A DNA stretch of 64,000 nucleotides from Flavicella marina. GTDB lineage: Bacteria > Bacteroidota > Bacteroidia > Flavobacteriales > Flavobacteriaceae. The DNA is taken from NCBI RefSeq assembly GCF_009193215.1, contig NZ_VYVA01000005.1, forward strand, positions 1-64,000. Direction: 5' to 3'. Below, piece by piece: positions 9,369 through 18,245 of this stretch. The notes under the pieces were generated by a model that saw only the letters and a program-made list of their open reading frames with translations, did no database searches and was not told the origin of the DNA. Both the position numbers and the translations under genes were made by a program. Numbering within the stretch: position 1 is the stretch's first letter; each line of letters begins with the position of its first letter.

Positions 9369-9713
9369 ATGGCATACAACGAATATTTAGTGGAACGAAT
9401 TGAAAATTATTTTCAACAAAAAAAAGTACCATATAGAGGAATGAAAATGATGGGAGGTTATTGTTTTATGGTCGACGAAAAAATGTGTGTTGGGGTGGTA
9501 AAAGATGAGGTGATGGCGAGAATTGGAACAGATAATTATGAAGAAGCTCTTAAAAAAGAAGGTTGTAAAGAAATGAATTTTACAGGTAGAGCTATGAAAG
9601 GATATGTTTTCTTAACTGAAGATGCGACCGATTTGGATTCAGATTTGGAGTATTGGGTAGAACTGGCATTGGTCTTCAATCCTTTTGCTAAAGCAAGTAA
9701 GAAGAAAAAATAA
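9369..9713 (+). CDS. TfoX N-terminal domain family protein
   Basis: A 114-residue protein matching the TfoX/Sxy N-terminal domain family (RGMKMMGGYCFMVDEKMCVGVVKDEVMARIG, then FTGRAMKGYVF). It carries only this domain, not the C-terminal helix-hairpin part of competence regulators. Such stand-alone proteins are common in Bacteroidota and of unknown role. The start is taken at MAYNEYLVERIENYF (9369), because the 11 residues before it look non-coding. It ends with a Lys-rich tail. Confidence 0.85.
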   Translation: MAYNEYLVERIENYFQQKKVPYRGMKMMGGYCFMVDEKMCVGVVKDEVMARIGTDNYEEALKKEGCKEMNFTGRAMKGYVFLTEDATDLDSDLEYWVELALVFNPFAKASKKKK

Positions 9714-9777
9714 TTGAATTATTTCGTTTTATGAATTTTCGTTTTACGTATTTTTACAACTCTTCAAATTATTTATA

Positions 9778-11130
9778 ATGAACATACATTTTATCGCAAT
9801 TGGTGGTAGTGCCATGCATAATTTAGCTTTAGCATTGCATGCTAAAGGATATAAAATCACGGGAAGTGATGATGCAATATTCGAACCTTCAAAATCTCGC
9901 TTAGAATCGAAAGGATTATTGCCTACCCAGTTCGGTTGGTTTTCAGAAAAAATTACTTCTGAAATCGATGCCGTAATTTTAGGGATGCATGCGAAACCAG
10001 ATAATGTTGAATTGCTACAAGCTCAAAAATTGGGATTAAAAATATATTCTTATCCTGAGTTTTTGTACGAACAATCTAAAAACAAAACACGTGTTGTAAT
10101 AGGTGGTTCTCATGGGAAAACGACCATTACGTCTATGATATTACATGTGTTAAATTACCATGAGATTCAAGTTGATTATATGGTAGGTGCACAATTGGAT
10201 GGTTTTGACACAATGGTTCATTTGACAGAAGAAAATGAATTTATGGTGCTAGAAGGGGATGAGTACTTGTCTTCTCCTATAGATCGCCGTCCTAAATTTC
10301 ATTTGTACAAACCGAATATTGCTTTGTTAAGTGGAATTGCTTGGGATCATATCAATGTGTTTCCAACTTTTGAGAATTACAAAGAGCAATTTCGCATTTT
10401 CACAGATTCCTTGACCAATGGTGGGATTATGGTTTACAATGAAGAAGATGTAGCAGTGAAAAATGTAGTAGAAGAGAGTACACATACCATAAAAAGGTAT
10501 CCATATCAGACACCGAGTTATGTTATAGATAACGGAATTACATTAATTGATACTCCGGATGGTCCAATGCCATTAGAGATTTTCGGAAAACACAATTTAC
10601 AGAATTTAGCAGGAGCGAAATGGATTTGTCAACATATGGGCGTTGGTGAAGAAGATTTTTATGAAGCTATTTCTTCGTTTAAGGGAGCTAGTAAGCGTTT
10701 GGAGAAAATAGCAGAAAATACCAGTACTGTTGTGTTTAAAGATTTTGCACATTCACCTTCTAAAGTGGGGGCAACTACAAGTGCTGTGAAAAATCAATAT
10801 GCATCGAGAAACTTAATTGCTTGTCTAGAACTTCATACATATAGTAGCTTGAATGCAGAGTTTTTGAATGAATATGTAGGAGCATTGGATACTGCAGACA
10901 CAGCGGTTGTGTTTTTCTCTCCCAATGCGGTAAAAATTAAACAATTGGAAGAAGTTTCTGAGTCGCAAATCAAGGAAGCTTTTCAACGCGATGATTTGAT
11001 CGTTTATACAGATCCGAAATTATTTAAAGAGTATTTATTTTCATTAAACTTTGAAAATAGCGCTTTGTTATTGATGAGCTCAGGAAATTATGGCGGACTT
11101 GATTTTGAAGAAGTGAAAAAACATATTTAA
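9778..11130 (+). CDS. mpl: Mpl-type UDP-N-acetylmuramate:tripeptide ligase (murein peptide recycling)
   Basis: A 450-residue Mur ligase. Mpl reattaches the recovered L-Ala-gamma-D-Glu-meso-DAP tripeptide to UDP-MurNAc for reuse in peptidoglycan. The N-terminal UDP-binding loop IAIGGSAMHNLALAL, the ATP-binding loop GGSHGKTT, the metal-site segment LEGDEYLSS and the C-terminal domain beginning FKDFAHSPSKV are all seen. The N-terminal Rossmann signature and length fit Mpl better than MurC. It stands alone on the plus strand with a strong terminator after it. Confidence 0.9.
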   Translation: MNIHFIAIGGSAMHNLALALHAKGYKITGSDDAIFEPSKSRLESKGLLPTQFGWFSEKITSEIDAVILGMHAKPDNVELLQAQKLGLKIYSYPEFLYEQSKNKTRVVIGGSHGKTTITSMILHVLNYHEIQVDYMVGAQLDGFDTMVHLTEENEFMVLEGDEYLSSPIDRRPKFHLYKPNIALLSGIAWDHINVFPTFENYKEQFRIFTDSLTNGGIMVYNEEDVAVKNVVEESTHTIKRYPYQTPSYVIDNGITLIDTPDGPMPLEIFGKHNLQNLAGAKWICQHMGVGEEDFYEAISSFKGASKRLEKIAENTSTVVFKDFAHSPSKVGATTSAVKNQYASRNLIACLELHTYSSLNAEFLNEYVGALDTADTAVVFFSPNAVKIKQLEEVSESQIKEAFQRDDLIVYTDPKLFKEYLFSLNFENSALLLMSSGNYGGLDFEEVKKHI

Positions 11131-11133
11131 ATA

Positions 11134-11166
11134 AAAAAAGGCATCTGTTTCAGATGCCTTTTTTTA
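11134..11166. terminator. bidirectional intrinsic terminator
   Basis: AAAAAAAGGCATCTG-TTT-CAGATGCCTTTTTTT is a perfect stem with A/T tracts on both sides. It serves mpl and the converging membrane-protein gene at 11168. Confidence 0.95.
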
Positions 11167-11167
11167 T

Positions 11168-11701
11168 TTAAAATCTTCGTCCAATACCGATTCCAACTGA
11201 CCAAGTACCGAAATGTTCGTGCCTATAATCATAAAAAAATGTCGGAGCTAAATCCCAACATTCTGCAAACTCAATTTCATATTCTAATCCAGTTCTTACA
11301 ATAAATAAGTTTTCGTTTTTCTCGAATTCAACGCCTGCTCCGAATACCAATACTAAGTCTTTATACACCTTCGCAAGAGCATCCAATGTTACAACCACAG
11401 GGTATTCACGAACAACAGCCAATTCATGATCAGCTTTTTCAATTTCATAGTTGAAAAGCTCTAAGTCATTATGCAAACCGATTCCCCATTTTCGATTGAA
11501 CCAGTATTCTAAATCTAATCCGATCGAGGGAACAATAATTGTTTCTGTTCCAGCAGAAGTAGCTGTAGGAATGTATGTGTGACTAAGAACAGGACTGATT
11601 CTGAAATGCCTACATTTTTCTTCTTTTTCTTGAGAAAAAAGACTCAATGAAAACAAAGAAAACAGACCCAATAGAATTTTTTTTGTTAGGATTTTATTCA
11701 T
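11168..11701 (-). CDS. outer-membrane beta-barrel-like protein
   Basis: A 177-residue exported protein with signal peptide (MNKILTKKILLGLFSLFSLS, cleavage near SQE). It has alternating hydrophobic strands with aromatic residues, such as GLDLEYWFNRKWGIGLHNDL and GLEYEIEFAECWDLAPTFFY, and ends in a terminal Phe (SVGIGIGRRF), as expected for a BAM-inserted barrel. It resembles small OmpW/OprF-like Bacteroidota porin-like barrels, but no specific family is claimed. Two bases separate its stop from the shared terminator. Function unknown. Confidence 0.7.
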   Translation of the reverse strand: MNKILTKKILLGLFSLFSLSLFSQEKEEKCRHFRISPVLSHTYIPTATSAGTETIIVPSIGLDLEYWFNRKWGIGLHNDLELFNYEIEKADHELAVVREYPVVVTLDALAKVYKDLVLVFGAGVEFEKNENLFIVRTGLEYEIEFAECWDLAPTFFYDYRHEHFGTWSVGIGIGRRF

Positions 11702-11778
11702 GATTTTTGATTGAAAATTGTTATTGTTTTTATCGCTTCAAAAATACTTCTATCACTATTCAGATAACATGATAAATG

Positions 11779-13284
11779 TTAATGTTTTCTCCAGAAAAAT
11801 GGTGTCAAAAGAATTAAAACAGTAAACAATTCTAAACGCCCGATTAGCATTAAAAATGAGCAGAAAAATTTCGCGGTATCACTCAAACTAGCATAGTTAT
11901 TTACAGGACCCAAGGTGCCTAAAGCAGGACCGACATTTCCTAAAGAGGAAGCGGCGGCTCCAATGGCAGCATCAAAATTTAGTCCCATAAAACTTAAGAT
12001 AATTGCACTCGTGATAAATATCAACATATACAAAACAAAAAATGATAATATATTGAACACAATAATTCTAGAGATCCCTTTTCCGTCGTATCGAACAGGG
12101 ATGATGGCATTTGGATGTAATAGTTTTTTAAATTCTAGGATGCTATTTTTTATCATGATGATATGTCGCACTATTTTTACACCACCACTGGTCGAACCTG
12201 CCGATCCTCCAATTAAAAAAAGTGAAAATATTAGCATGGTTGCAAAAGAATTCCAAGTAGTATAATCTGCAGAAACAAAACCGGTAGTCGTCATGATAGC
12301 TACTACTTGAAAACCTGCATGTCGAAATGCACTTTCTAATTCACCCCAAGGCATCGGATGGTTTACGGTAGATTCGATCCCCGGTGTTTGAAAAAATCGA
12401 ATGATAAGGGTGATAACTAATGTAAATCCAAGTGTTCCGAAAAAGTAATATTTGAATTCTTCGTTTTGAAATATTTTTCTAATTTTTCCTTTTAGTGCAA
12501 AATAAGTCAATATGAAATTTGTTCCGGCGACAAACATAAAAGCAATTACGATGTATTGTATGATTGGTGCATTGTTCCAATAGGCCATACTTGCATTTTT
12601 TGTAGAGAAGCCTCCTGTACTCATGGTTGCCATTGCATGATTGATGGCATCAAACCACGACATTCCTGCTATTTTTAAGAGAAAAAATTCTGTTAATGTT
12701 AACGATACGTATATCAGCCACAATCTTTTTGCTGTTTGTGTAATTCTCGGGTGCATTTTGTCAGCTGATGGACCAGGAGCCTCGGCCATAAAAAGTTGCA
12801 TTCCTCCAATTCCTAACAAAGGTAAAATAGCTATGGTTAATACGATGATTCCCATTCCGCCGATCCAATGCGTGGCACTTCTCCAAAATAAAATTCCGTT
12901 TGGTAAAGCTTCAATATCATTTATTATGGAAGCTCCAGTAGTAGAATATCCAGAAATAGTTTCGAAAATTGCATCTGGAAAATGAGAGATAGTTCCGGTA
13001 AATAAATAGGGTAAAGCTCCGGTAAAAGTAAGTACCAACCAACCTAGTGTTACGATCACATATCCATCTCTTTTGTTTAAGCTTTTTTGTGCATTTCTGT
13101 TGAAAAACCACATCAAAAATCCGATAAAGATAGTCAAGACCCCAGCGGTTAAAATTCCATTTGCAGCAGTTTCGTGCTTATACAAACTGAACGGAACCGC
13201 AAGAAGCATAAAAATTCCATTTAAGATCGCTGTGAGTCCTAAAAAACTAACAATGATTTTTAAATTTAAATTGGTTGATTTCAT
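11779..13284 (-). CDS. trkH: TrkH-family potassium uptake membrane subunit
   Basis: A 501-residue integral membrane protein of the TrkH/KtrB/HKT superfamily. Its four selectivity-filter-like P-loops are recognisable in order: SGYSTTGAS, MSTGGFSTKN, TTTGFVSADYTTW and SLGNVGPALGTLGP. It forms the K+-translocating pore, gated by the TrkA subunit. The start codon follows the trkA stop after three bases, so the two are an operon with trkA first. Length is typical for TrkH. Confidence 0.95.
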   Translation of the reverse strand: MKSTNLNLKIIVSFLGLTAILNGIFMLLAVPFSLYKHETAANGILTAGVLTIFIGFLMWFFNRNAQKSLNKRDGYVIVTLGWLVLTFTGALPYLFTGTISHFPDAIFETISGYSTTGASIINDIEALPNGILFWRSATHWIGGMGIIVLTIAILPLLGIGGMQLFMAEAPGPSADKMHPRITQTAKRLWLIYVSLTLTEFFLLKIAGMSWFDAINHAMATMSTGGFSTKNASMAYWNNAPIIQYIVIAFMFVAGTNFILTYFALKGKIRKIFQNEEFKYYFFGTLGFTLVITLIIRFFQTPGIESTVNHPMPWGELESAFRHAGFQVVAIMTTTGFVSADYTTWNSFATMLIFSLFLIGGSAGSTSGGVKIVRHIIMIKNSILEFKKLLHPNAIIPVRYDGKGISRIIVFNILSFFVLYMLIFITSAIILSFMGLNFDAAIGAAASSLGNVGPALGTLGPVNNYASLSDTAKFFCSFLMLIGRLELFTVLILLTPFFWRKH

Positions 13285-13287
13285 TGA

Positions 13288-14637
13288 TTAGTTGTTAAAC
13301 AAGTTTTCAACTTCGCTAATAGCTTCGGGCAAGCAAAATACAATGACTCTATCGCCTTTTAATATTTGAAACTCACCAAATGTCATCATTGCTTCGCCTT
13401 TTCTAATTACTCCTCCGATAACAGCTTTTCCGGCAAGTTTAAGATCTTTTATTTTTAGTTTGGTTGCTTTCGTATTTCTACGAACAAAGAATTCTAACAC
13501 CTCAGCATCCACATTGTGCAAGTTAGCAAGAGCCAAAACTTTACCTTTACGAACATGTTTGAAAATAGCTCCAGCAGCCAATAGTTTTTTATTAATTAAA
13601 GTGTCAATTCCGATGGTTTGAGAGATGTTTATATAATCCATGTTCTCAACCAATGCGATTGTTTTTTTTACTCCTTTTGATTTTGCTACCAAACACGACA
13701 TGATGTTGGTTTCAGAATTACCGGTAACTGCAACAAAAGCATCCATCTTATCGATTGACTCTTCTTCTAATAATTCTACATTTCTACCATCACCTTGAAT
13801 GATGAGCGTGTCGCATAACGTATCCGCTAATTCAAATGCTTTATCTCGTTTTGTTTCGATTAATTTTACGTTGAAATTATGATCGCATAGATTTTTAGCT
13901 GCCTTTTGACCAATTTTACTTCCTCCTAAAATCATCACATCTTTGATCCCTATTTTTCGTTTACCGATCAATTCATACACCTTGTCAACATCCTCTTTGG
14001 TGACAGAAAAATATACCTGATCATGGTGTTTGAATACGGTATTTCCACTTGGAATAATAGTCTCAAATGTATTCTCTCTTTTTAGAGAAATAATGGTGAA
14101 ATTAATTTCAGGGTACATTTCTTTTACCTCTTGAACTGTTTTGTTAACAGCTGGAGAAACGGTAGAAAGTCTGGCTCCTAAAATATTAATGGCTCCATTT
14201 TCAAATTCGAACTTATCATTAAAGACAGATTCGTTTAAGAGTCCTTCAATTTCTTGAGCAGCCAAAAACTCAGGAGAAATCATATAATCTATTCCTACTT
14301 CAGCAAAATTAATTTCATCAGTAGTCAAAAATTCAGTGTTAGAAATTCTAGCAATGGTTTTTTTAACACCTAATTTTTTACTCAAAGCTGCGATGGTAAG
14401 ATTGGTGTTTTGAGATTCGGTAACAGCTAAAATTAAATCTGCGTTTTGTACGCCTACTTCTTTCAAACATTTTATGGAAGTGGCATCGCCTTTAGCTGTA
14501 ATAACATCTAAATGGTCGTCAATATATTTTAGCTTTTTTGAATTGGAATCTATTACAAAGGTGTCTTGTGCTTCGTGAGATAATAGTTTTGCCAAGTGAA
14601 AACCTACGTCACCTGCACCAGCAATAATAATTTTCAT
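13288..14637 (-). CDS. trkA: TrkA, Trk potassium system NAD-binding regulatory subunit
   Basis: A 449-residue cytoplasmic protein with the classic duplicated architecture. Each half has an RCK_N Rossmann domain followed by an RCK_C domain. The nucleotide-binding loops are seen at the start (IIAGAGDVGFHLAKLL) and at mid-protein (MILGGSKIGQKAAKNL). It gates TrkH in response to NAD(H)/ATP. It is the promoter-proximal gene of the trkA-trkH pair. Confidence 0.95.
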   Translation of the reverse strand: MKIIIAGAGDVGFHLAKLLSHEAQDTFVIDSNSKKLKYIDDHLDVITAKGDATSIKCLKEVGVQNADLILAVTESQNTNLTIAALSKKLGVKKTIARISNTEFLTTDEINFAEVGIDYMISPEFLAAQEIEGLLNESVFNDKFEFENGAINILGARLSTVSPAVNKTVQEVKEMYPEINFTIISLKRENTFETIIPSGNTVFKHHDQVYFSVTKEDVDKVYELIGKRKIGIKDVMILGGSKIGQKAAKNLCDHNFNVKLIETKRDKAFELADTLCDTLIIQGDGRNVELLEEESIDKMDAFVAVTGNSETNIMSCLVAKSKGVKKTIALVENMDYINISQTIGIDTLINKKLLAAGAIFKHVRKGKVLALANLHNVDAEVLEFFVRRNTKATKLKIKDLKLAGKAVIGGVIRKGEAMMTFGEFQILKGDRVIVFCLPEAISEVENLFNN

Positions 14638-14653
14638 CGATTAGAAATTTATA

Positions 14654-14661
14654 CAAATATA
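14654..14661 (-). promoter_or_regulatory. candidate -7 box (TATATTTG) for trkA-trkH
   Basis: Exact TAnnTTTG match on the minus strand, 17 bases upstream of the trkA start. No clear -33 element. Confidence 0.45.
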
Positions 14662-14763
14662 GTGAAGAATTTAAAGAAGATAGGTTTGACTGATACAATT
14701 ATCGAAAACGTTTCAATAAATGTGACTAGGTTAGATTTAGTATCTTTAAAAGAAAAAGCTAAC

Positions 14764-15459
14764 ATGAATGGAAAAGAGAAGTTCACTATTAAAAATTGGG
14801 ACTCCCAAGATAGACCTCGTGAAAAATTATTACTAAAAGGAAAACAGTCTTTAAGCGATGCAGAACTAATTGCCATATTGATAGGTTCTGGCAATAAAAC
14901 AGATTCTGCAGTTGCACTATCAAAGAAAATATTGGCTAGTTGTCAAAATAAAATCAATGTATTAAATGCTATGTCGATTCACGACTTGATGAAATTTAAT
15001 GGAATTGGAGAGGCGAAGGCTATATCTATACTTACAGGGTTAGAATTAGGGAGAAGAATGCAACTTCAGGGTATAGATGTTAAAAAATCTATAACTAGTA
15101 GCAAAGAAGTATTTGAATTGATGCAACCTATTATTGGAGCCTTAAAACATGAAGAGTTCTGGGTGCTGTATTTGAATAACTCAAATGTAGTAAAAGAAAA
15201 ATTACAATTGAGTAAAGGAGGTTTAACGAGCACAGTTGTTGATCTTCGCTTGTTGTTGAAAAAAGGCATTGAATACTTGGCAACCGGTGTGATATTATGT
15301 CATAATCATCCATCTGGGAGTTTGGTGGCGAGTACTGCAGATAAAAAAATAACAGCGAAAATAATTGCCGCAGCAGCAACCTTAGATATTAAAGTTTTAG
15401 ACCATCTGATACTAACAGAAAAATCTTATTTTAGCTTTGCGGATGAAGGGATTTTGTAA
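14764..15459 (+). CDS. radC: RadC-family JAB/MPN-domain protein
   Basis: A 231-residue RadC/YeeS-type protein. The N-terminal helix-hairpin-helix region (LMKFNGIGEAKAISILTGLELGRRM) is followed by a JAB1/MPN metalloprotease-like domain with the zinc motif HNHPSGS and a downstream Asp (STADKK). The historical link to DNA repair is disputed and its substrate is unknown. The start at MNGKEKFTIKNWD (14764) matches family N-termini; a longer reading from 14596 would overlap trkA antisense. Confidence 0.92.
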   Translation: MNGKEKFTIKNWDSQDRPREKLLLKGKQSLSDAELIAILIGSGNKTDSAVALSKKILASCQNKINVLNAMSIHDLMKFNGIGEAKAISILTGLELGRRMQLQGIDVKKSITSSKEVFELMQPIIGALKHEEFWVLYLNNSNVVKEKLQLSKGGLTSTVVDLRLLLKKGIEYLATGVILCHNHPSGSLVASTADKKITAKIIAAAATLDIKVLDHLILTEKSYFSFADEGIL

Positions 15460-15497
15460 TTGCTAAGTTTGCACAAAAGAATTATTAATTTCACTGA

Positions 15498-16808
15498 ATG
15501 GTTTTAGTATATACGCATAAAATAAGCCCTAGATTGACCTATGTATTCAAACATATATTTCTTAGGATATTGAATACTCCTGTGAGTTTTACAACTAAAA
15601 TTGAGGAGTTTGTTGCATTCAATGGAGTGAAAATGAACTATTCTAAAAATCCTTTGGGAAAAGAATTTTTTATTAGATCGTATGATTTACTTTTTGAACA
15701 AGGGATCAACGATATTGAAATTTCTTTGAGTAATTGGGAAGAAGGGGTGCCTTGTTTTTTTACGGCAGGTAAAAAATCATCAATACCGTATGATATTTTT
15801 GCTGCAAGTTTTTATTTGATTTCTAGATATGAAGAATATTTACCTCATGTACAAGATGAACATGAGCGTTTTGCTATGGAAGAAAGTATTGCTTTCAGAA
15901 ACGGTTTTTTAAAAAAACCGCTCGTAGATATTTGGGCATATAAACTATTAGATGCGCTAACCGAAAAGTTTCCGGATTTCAAATTTGAAAAAAGAACCTT
16001 TTCGTACATCAGTACTTTCGATGTGAGTCAGGCCTACTTATACAGATCAAAAGGTGTGATTCGTTCTTTTGGTGGTTTTGTGAGTGATTTTTTTACTTTA
16101 GAATTGAGTGCATTTATTGATAGAATGTTGGTTCTTTTAAAGATAAAAAAAGACCCTTATGATACTTATGACGAAATAGTTCGCTTAAAAAAAGCATATG
16201 ATACACCAACCGTTATGTTTTTTCTGATATCTAGTTATACCACTTTTGACAACAATGTTTCAATAACAAAAGATAAATACAGACTGTTAATTAAATCGAT
16301 GTCTGATTATGTGAAAATAGGTATCAATCTTTCTTATTTTACGATGAAAAAGGAAGATTTGACAAAAAAGGAGCTGAAGAAAATGGAATCGATTATCAAT
16401 ACTCCAGTTTCTAAATCAAAGCAGCATATGCTTCGAAATCATTTGCCCGAAACATATCAAAACTTAATTGATTTGGAAGTAGAGGAAGAATATTCAATGG
16501 GGTATTCAGATGCTCTAGGGTTTAGAGCGAGTACATGTACACCCTTTTATTTTTATGATTTAGATTTTGAGATTCAAACACCATTGAAAGTAATTCCTTT
16601 TGCTGTAAATGATTATACATTGAAAAATGTGATGAGTCTTTCTCCCAAACAAGCTTTTATAAAGGTAAAAGAGTTGGTCGAAGAAGTCAAAAAAGTGAAT
16701 GGAACGTTCGTGAGCTTATTTCATAATGAATTATTGAGTGATTATAAGAAATGGAAAGGTTGGAAAGGTTTTTATGGAGATGTTTTAGATATGATTAAGC
16801 ATGATTAA
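15498..16808 (+). CDS. polysaccharide-deacetylase-like protein (DUF7033 type)
   Basis: A 436-residue protein resembling the Bacteroidota family of polysaccharide deacetylase-related proteins with an N-terminal DUF7033 region. ISRYEEYLPHVQDEHERF and SYISTFDVSQAYLYRSKG are the most characteristic blocks, the latter at the position of the NodB metal-binding Asp motif. A late segment (FVSLFHNE) may hold another metal ligand. It probably acts on surface or capsular glycans. Its stop overlaps the next gene by 8 bases, so they form an operon. Exact activity is not provable from sequence. Confidence 0.7.
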   Translation: MVLVYTHKISPRLTYVFKHIFLRILNTPVSFTTKIEEFVAFNGVKMNYSKNPLGKEFFIRSYDLLFEQGINDIEISLSNWEEGVPCFFTAGKKSSIPYDIFAASFYLISRYEEYLPHVQDEHERFAMEESIAFRNGFLKKPLVDIWAYKLLDALTEKFPDFKFEKRTFSYISTFDVSQAYLYRSKGVIRSFGGFVSDFFTLELSAFIDRMLVLLKIKKDPYDTYDEIVRLKKAYDTPTVMFFLISSYTTFDNNVSITKDKYRLLIKSMSDYVKIGINLSYFTMKKEDLTKKELKKMESIINTPVSKSKQHMLRNHLPETYQNLIDLEVEEEYSMGYSDALGFRASTCTPFYFYDLDFEIQTPLKVIPFAVNDYTLKNVMSLSPKQAFIKVKELVEEVKKVNGTFVSLFHNELLSDYKKWKGWKGFYGDVLDMIKHD

Positions 16809-17700
16809 ATACATTAAAAGAAAAGACTTAGATACAACTAAATACAATGCCTGTATTGAAAATGCTTTAAATACACGGGTATATGCATTCACTTGGTATC
16901 TAGATATTGTGGCAGATAATTGGGATGTGCTGGTGTATGGCGATTATGTGGCCGTGATGCCCGTGCCATGGAGACAGAAGTTTTTTATAAAGTATGTATA
17001 CCAACCGTTTTGGTTATTGCAAATAGGCATCTATTATACCGATACCAAAATCTCTTTAGATCTATTCTTGAAGTATTTGAAAAAGAGATTTCTATTTGCT
17101 GAATTGAGAATGAACACAGGTAATACCTTTTCTATATATCAAGAGTTCAGAAGTCGATCTACAATGCAAGTAATATCACTAGAAGAGTCATATGAATCAA
17201 TCTATCACAACTATAATCGAAATAGAAAGCGAGATTTAAAGAAAGCCATTTTAGCAGAATTAGTTGAGAAATGGGGTGATGATCCCGTCAAACTTGTTGA
17301 TTTGTTTCGTGAAAATGTAGGTCAGAGGACTACAGAAATCAAAGAGGTTGATTATGACAAGTTGTTAAGAGTTATGCAAGTAAGTATTGAAAAGTCTGTG
17401 GGAGAAATACTTTGTGTTTATGATGCCAATAACAATCTAGTAGCGTCTTCCTTCTTTTTAAATTATCAGGAAAGAGCAACAGAAGTAGTATGTTCAACTG
17501 ATTTTTCTAATAGGAACAACGGTGCGAATACGTTTTTTAATGATCGAGCAATTTTCAGGTATCATCAAAATTATAAGATTTTTGATTTTGGTGGATCTAC
17601 AATGAAAAACATCGCAAAATATTACCGCTCATTTGGAGCTAGGGACGAGTATTATGATAAATTAAAAATAAGCAAACTTCCAAGTTTATTTAAGAGATAA
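16801..17700 (+). CDS. GNAT/FemAB-like acyltransferase, surface-glycan associated
   Basis: A 299-residue protein with the two-lobed look of FemAB/GNAT-like proteins found in exopolysaccharide clusters. The NYNRNRKRDLKKA region is followed by an acyl-CoA-type core (SVGEILCVYDANNNLVASSFFL) and FDFGGSTMKNIAKYYRSFGA near the end, a typical FemAB-like terminal motif. It is translated from within the end of the deacetylase-like gene. It converges on the acetyltransferase at 17706 with only five bases between, and no hairpin terminator is seen there. Confidence 0.6.
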   Translation: MIKYIKRKDLDTTKYNACIENALNTRVYAFTWYLDIVADNWDVLVYGDYVAVMPVPWRQKFFIKYVYQPFWLLQIGIYYTDTKISLDLFLKYLKKRFLFAELRMNTGNTFSIYQEFRSRSTMQVISLEESYESIYHNYNRNRKRDLKKAILAELVEKWGDDPVKLVDLFRENVGQRTTEIKEVDYDKLLRVMQVSIEKSVGEILCVYDANNNLVASSFFLNYQERATEVVCSTDFSNRNNGANTFFNDRAIFRYHQNYKIFDFGGSTMKNIAKYYRSFGARDEYYDKLKISKLPSLFKR

Positions 17701-17705
17701 AAGTT

Positions 17706-18245
17706 CTATAAAGATTTGATTTTCATACAAGGGTTTCCCACAGCAACGGAATTTGACGGGATGTCTTTCGTTACCACAGATCCAGCACCTATTACCACAT
17801 TGTCACCGATTGTTACTCCGGGAAGAATGACAGCATTTGCTCCGATCCAAACGTTGTTGCCAATATTTATTGGATTGCATTTAATATGTAAGCTATAATC
17901 TTGCGAATCATGATTCGAAGAGATTATTTTCACTCCAGGTCCTAATTCGACATCATTTCCAAAAATAATTCCATTGTTTGCTTGAATATAAGTATTGATT
18001 CCATCTCCAGGGTCACAATTTACACCTTTTGTTATGTTTTGTGGGGAGATGACTTTTGATGTAAAGTGTACTGGCCATTTCACCTTAGGATTCAAACGAA
18101 ATAGTTTTTGAGGAATCCAATAATGAAAAAACAATATGTAATAATGTTGATACCCATATTTAGGTCTTTTATACATTGGGTATGCCCAATTGATAAAATG
18201 ACCAAAAAAAAGGTAGTCTAGTTTGTTAATTAATTTGATGTTCAT
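17706..18245 (-). CDS. hexapeptide-repeat O-acetyltransferase
   Basis: A 179-residue left-handed beta-helix acyltransferase of the CysE/LacA/colanic-acid WcaF-like group. Imperfect hexapeptides are obvious ([37 protein letters not shown]), and the likely catalytic His is in SSNHDSQDY. It should transfer acetyl from acetyl-CoA to a sugar of the surface polysaccharide. It overlaps the upstream asparagine-synthase-like gene by 20 bases, so it is third in a flippase/synthase/acetyltransferase operon. Confidence 0.88.
   Translation of the reverse strand: MNIKLINKLDYLFFGHFINWAYPMYKRPKYGYQHYYILFFHYWIPQKLFRLNPKVKWPVHFTSKVISPQNITKGVNCDPGDGINTYIQANNGIIFGNDVELGPGVKIISSNHDSQDYSLHIKCNPINIGNNVWIGANAVILPGVTIGDNVVIGAGSVVTKDIPSNSVAVGNPCMKIKSL

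Noticed and set aside
12641-12985. 114-codon plus-strand frame within trkH
   Set aside because: Antisense to clear TrkH pore motifs; no independent support.
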